DNA of 64,000 nucleotides from Straminergon stramineum (taxonomy: Eukaryota; Streptophyta; Bryopsida; Hypnales; Calliergonaceae). Numbering within the stretch: position 1 is the first letter of the stretch; each line of letters opens with the position of its first letter. The DNA lies in the NCBI GenBank assembly GCA_963920665.1, contig OY987268.1:15192501-15256500 (forward strand). The letters run 5' to 3'. Shown one piece after another: positions 61,796 through 64,000 of this stretch. A program made the translations under genes and the position numbers. The notes below the pieces were generated by a model. The model was given only the letters and a program-made list of their open reading frames with translations. It was not told where the DNA came from and ran no database searches.

Positions 61796-62969
61796 TTTGG
61801 TTCAGTGAAGACAATTAAGAAAAACTACCTTGTTCAAACTCTCTTAGCAAGAGATCTCTCGCATACAACAGTCACAGCGAGTGCATCCAATAGAAAAGAA
61901 TGGAGGATCACATGAAGCTTACATAGGGAACAATGAGTTGCAAGGAGGAAGGGAGATCTTTGGTGAAGAGAAATGAAATCTAAAGCATCACCACAACGAT
62001 GGAGATGCTAATGATCTTCCACACTTGCTTCACACCAATGGAAAAGTCAAACAAGGTCTCATACGAAGATCACATTGGAAACAAAATTTGGAACTTCAAG
62101 TTCCAAGTACTAAACTTTAGGGTTTCATGGCGAAAATCCGGCACATGAAATTGAACGATAGTGTAATTCAACATGACAAATGATGAAGCACCTCACCTAC
62201 TTCACAATTGGGATGAAATGTAAACTAGATCCACGAGTACAGACAAGTCTCATCAAAAACTACTTTGACATAAACAAACCAACCTTGATTGTCAAAAGCT
62301 TGGAAATTAAGAATATGACTTCACTAACGCAGGTCCCAATATCACTTGCAAAACTAACCACCAAAACAAGAAAACCTAACTTCTTTCTTCCCTACTAAGA
62401 TACGCAATCCTAGACGGCCCTCAAAAAGAGAGACACCCAAATGGATATTTAAAATCCTTACAAAGTCGACAAGCTCACCCAATTTTGCTCATTTGTACAT
62501 CTAACACATTCACACAGACTAAGGTACCTAGATCTACACACCATACTCCCTACCATACCCAAAACTTCCTTTCTAATGGGGAAATACTTTCCCAAATTAC
62601 TCACCCATGGAAAAGCCAAAATGTAGAGAAATTGGAATGGGGTTTACACTCCTATGAAGAAAAGATACAACATTGTATGATGCACCAAAAATTAAATACA
62701 GTTGTCTTCAACTGCATGTGAAAACCTTAGCTACCCATAAATCTTTGATGTGGTCAACAACAACTGAAAATAATATAGAGCAATCAAAAGCCAGCGAAAG
62801 GGGTTTCGATATATAGTGATCCAAATTTTCTTGAATCATCTATCTGATTTCATCGGACTTCTAAATATTTATGTAAAGATCTGATATCTTCTAGCACATC
62901 TATATCAAATTCAATATCTTCCACCTCTTCCATATCAAACATGATAGAAGTCTCCCAAATGCCATGGTT

Positions 62970-64000
62970 TCAAGATTGAATTCGAGAATATGTATCCCCA
63001 TGGAAACGTTCTCCAATTTTGATTGGGGGAAGCCTAAGCTCTAACTTCTCCCATTCCTCTTCCTTCCCAATTAACCAAGTAGTTGGACCCAAAAATTTAG
63101 ATCCTTGGTATCTGAGCACTTTCCGCTCAACAATGTTCAACCTGATCTTGTTGCTCTCATAAATGCTAGAAAATAGCACAGGGTGTAACGAATGCAATGT
63201 GGACAACATGATAAAGTCCTCCTCATAAAGCATAAGTTTACTGCAACCATCAAGAATGAGTTCCTCAAGGCTTCTCGACTCACTCAAGGTAGGCAACCGC
63301 TCTAGTGAAGAGCAATTACTAAGGTCAAGAGATCGCAATGCCGGCAAGTCATCCATTCCATCCATTCGAGTAAACTTACTATGATCGAAATTCAACACTT
63401 GCAATTGCTTGAATGCATTCAAACAAGGTGCCTCACAAAAGTTCAAAAATTCATTATGAAGCTCTTGAAGTTGATGTGGAATCCAATGTTCAAGAGGTTT
63501 TGAGTAAGAATCAGTTCTCAAAGTTTGCAAGGTAGTCAAAGATAGCATATTTGATGCCATCCACGAATTTCCACACCACATCACCTCTAGTCGAAGTAAT
63601 CCTTCAAGTTGGTCAAGCCCTGGAATACGAATCCCATCTATATCCCAAATCTCAAGGGCATGCAATCTAGATGGCCTTGTTGTAGTAGGAACCAATAAGG
63701 TTTGCAAGCCTGTAATTGAACAAATCTCCACAACTTCCAAGGCTGAACAATTGCTCAAATCCAATCGTACACCAACTTCAATGCCAATGAGCTTCATCTT
63801 GATTAAGTTGTTGCATCGTGCAAGCATATTAGAGCCCGACAACACACATTCCCCACTTATGTACAAATATTTTAGGGATGTTGGAAATTGATCCACAAAA
63901 TGCGTCATTGATGTGCAACGATCTCTACGAAATGAAATCCCCCACTCGAAACAAGTGAGGTGCTTCAATGATTCGAGGCCTTCAAGTCTCTCCAAACACC
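62970..64000 (-). CDS. TNL receptor paralog, C-terminal LRR part (cut by window end)
   Basis: The reading frame is open from the window edge and ends with TGA at 62970-62972, giving 342 LRR residues that align without gaps to the last third of the TNL at 23660-27670. My hand count is about 62 differences in about 333 residues. LRR segments such as LDLSNCSALEVVEI and LPALRSLDLSNC are clear. TIR, NB-ARC and upstream exons lie beyond the window, so integrity cannot be judged. Relative to its paralog it stops five residues earlier (TGG to TGA), although the downstream frame stays open to 62850. Confidence 0.9.
   Translation of the reverse strand, partial: CLERLEGLESLKHLTCFEWGISFRRDRCTSMTHFVDQFPTSLKYLYISGECVLSGSNMLARCNNLIKMKLIGIEVGVRLDLSNCSALEVVEICSITGLQTLLVPTTTRPSRLHALEIWDIDGIRIPGLDQLEGLLRLEVMWCGNSWMASNMLSLTTLQTLRTDSYSKPLEHWIPHQLQELHNEFLNFCEAPCLNAFKQLQVLNFDHSKFTRMDGMDDLPALRSLDLSNCSSLERLPTLSESRSLEELILDGCSKLMLYEEDFIMLSTLHSLHPVLFSSIYESNKIRLNIVERKVLRYQGSKFLGPTTWLIGKEEEWEKLELRLPPIKIGERFHGDTYSRIQS

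Larger units (their letters stand above)
52570..64000 (+). repeat. Segmental duplication block B'
   Basis: Near-identical counterpart of 13191-24696, running off the window end. It includes twins of the TTAA element, the truncated element (54278-55110), the 1.15-kb element and the dispersed 90-bp repeats, plus a (TA)6 tract at 58731-58742. Between 56.4 and 60.5 kb no gene is seen. Confidence 0.9.

Overview
The window looks like nuclear DNA of a non-seed land plant, probably a moss or fern-like lineage. Three things point there: a TIR-NB-ARC-LRR (TNL) immune receptor of the type familiar from bryophyte and fern genomes, a decayed fragment of a MIKC-type MADS-box gene, and a plant L1-type LINE. 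The rest is AT-rich and packed with small inverted-repeat transposable elements. I cannot name the species. No prokaryotic signatures were seen.

Layout. A large segmental duplication organises the window. Block A (about 4.0-13.2 kb) and block B (13.2-24.7 kb) recur in the same order and orientation as A' (about 38.5-48.6 kb) and B' (52.6-64.0 kb, running off the end). Block B carries the LRR end of an intact five-exon TNL gene on the minus strand (27670 to 23660, predicted 1020 aa). B' carries the matching LRR end of a second TNL gene, cut by the window edge. The 25-38.4 kb stretch between the copies holds the rest of the first TNL, its upstream region, and a GC-richer area (28.8-34.7 kb). 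That area contains a three-copy repeat (R; its first copy starts the window) and the MADS-box fragment.

Because the two copies took insertions independently, one copy often serves as the 'empty site' for the other. This lets me define several elements from sequence alone: (1) a family with TTAA target duplications and CCCCTAAA... ends, in a ~640-bp and an ~895-bp form; (2) a family with TA target duplications and AGGTAAACC... ends, one copy nested inside a TTAA element; (3) CACTA-like foldback elements with 3-bp duplications; (4) a Stowaway-type element; (5) a 1.15-kb element with GGAATACC... ends; (6) a 5'-truncated, mutated LINE with a 17-bp target duplication.

Functionally, the only convincing protein-coding genes are the two TNL paralogs. 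Sampled non-coding flanks are about 97% identical between the copies. The shared LRR part is only about 81% identical at protein level, with changes concentrated in short LRR segments. In addition, each paralog has lost the same acidic C-terminal tail through a different TGG-to-TGA change. All identities and counts are hand-made; no database was searched.
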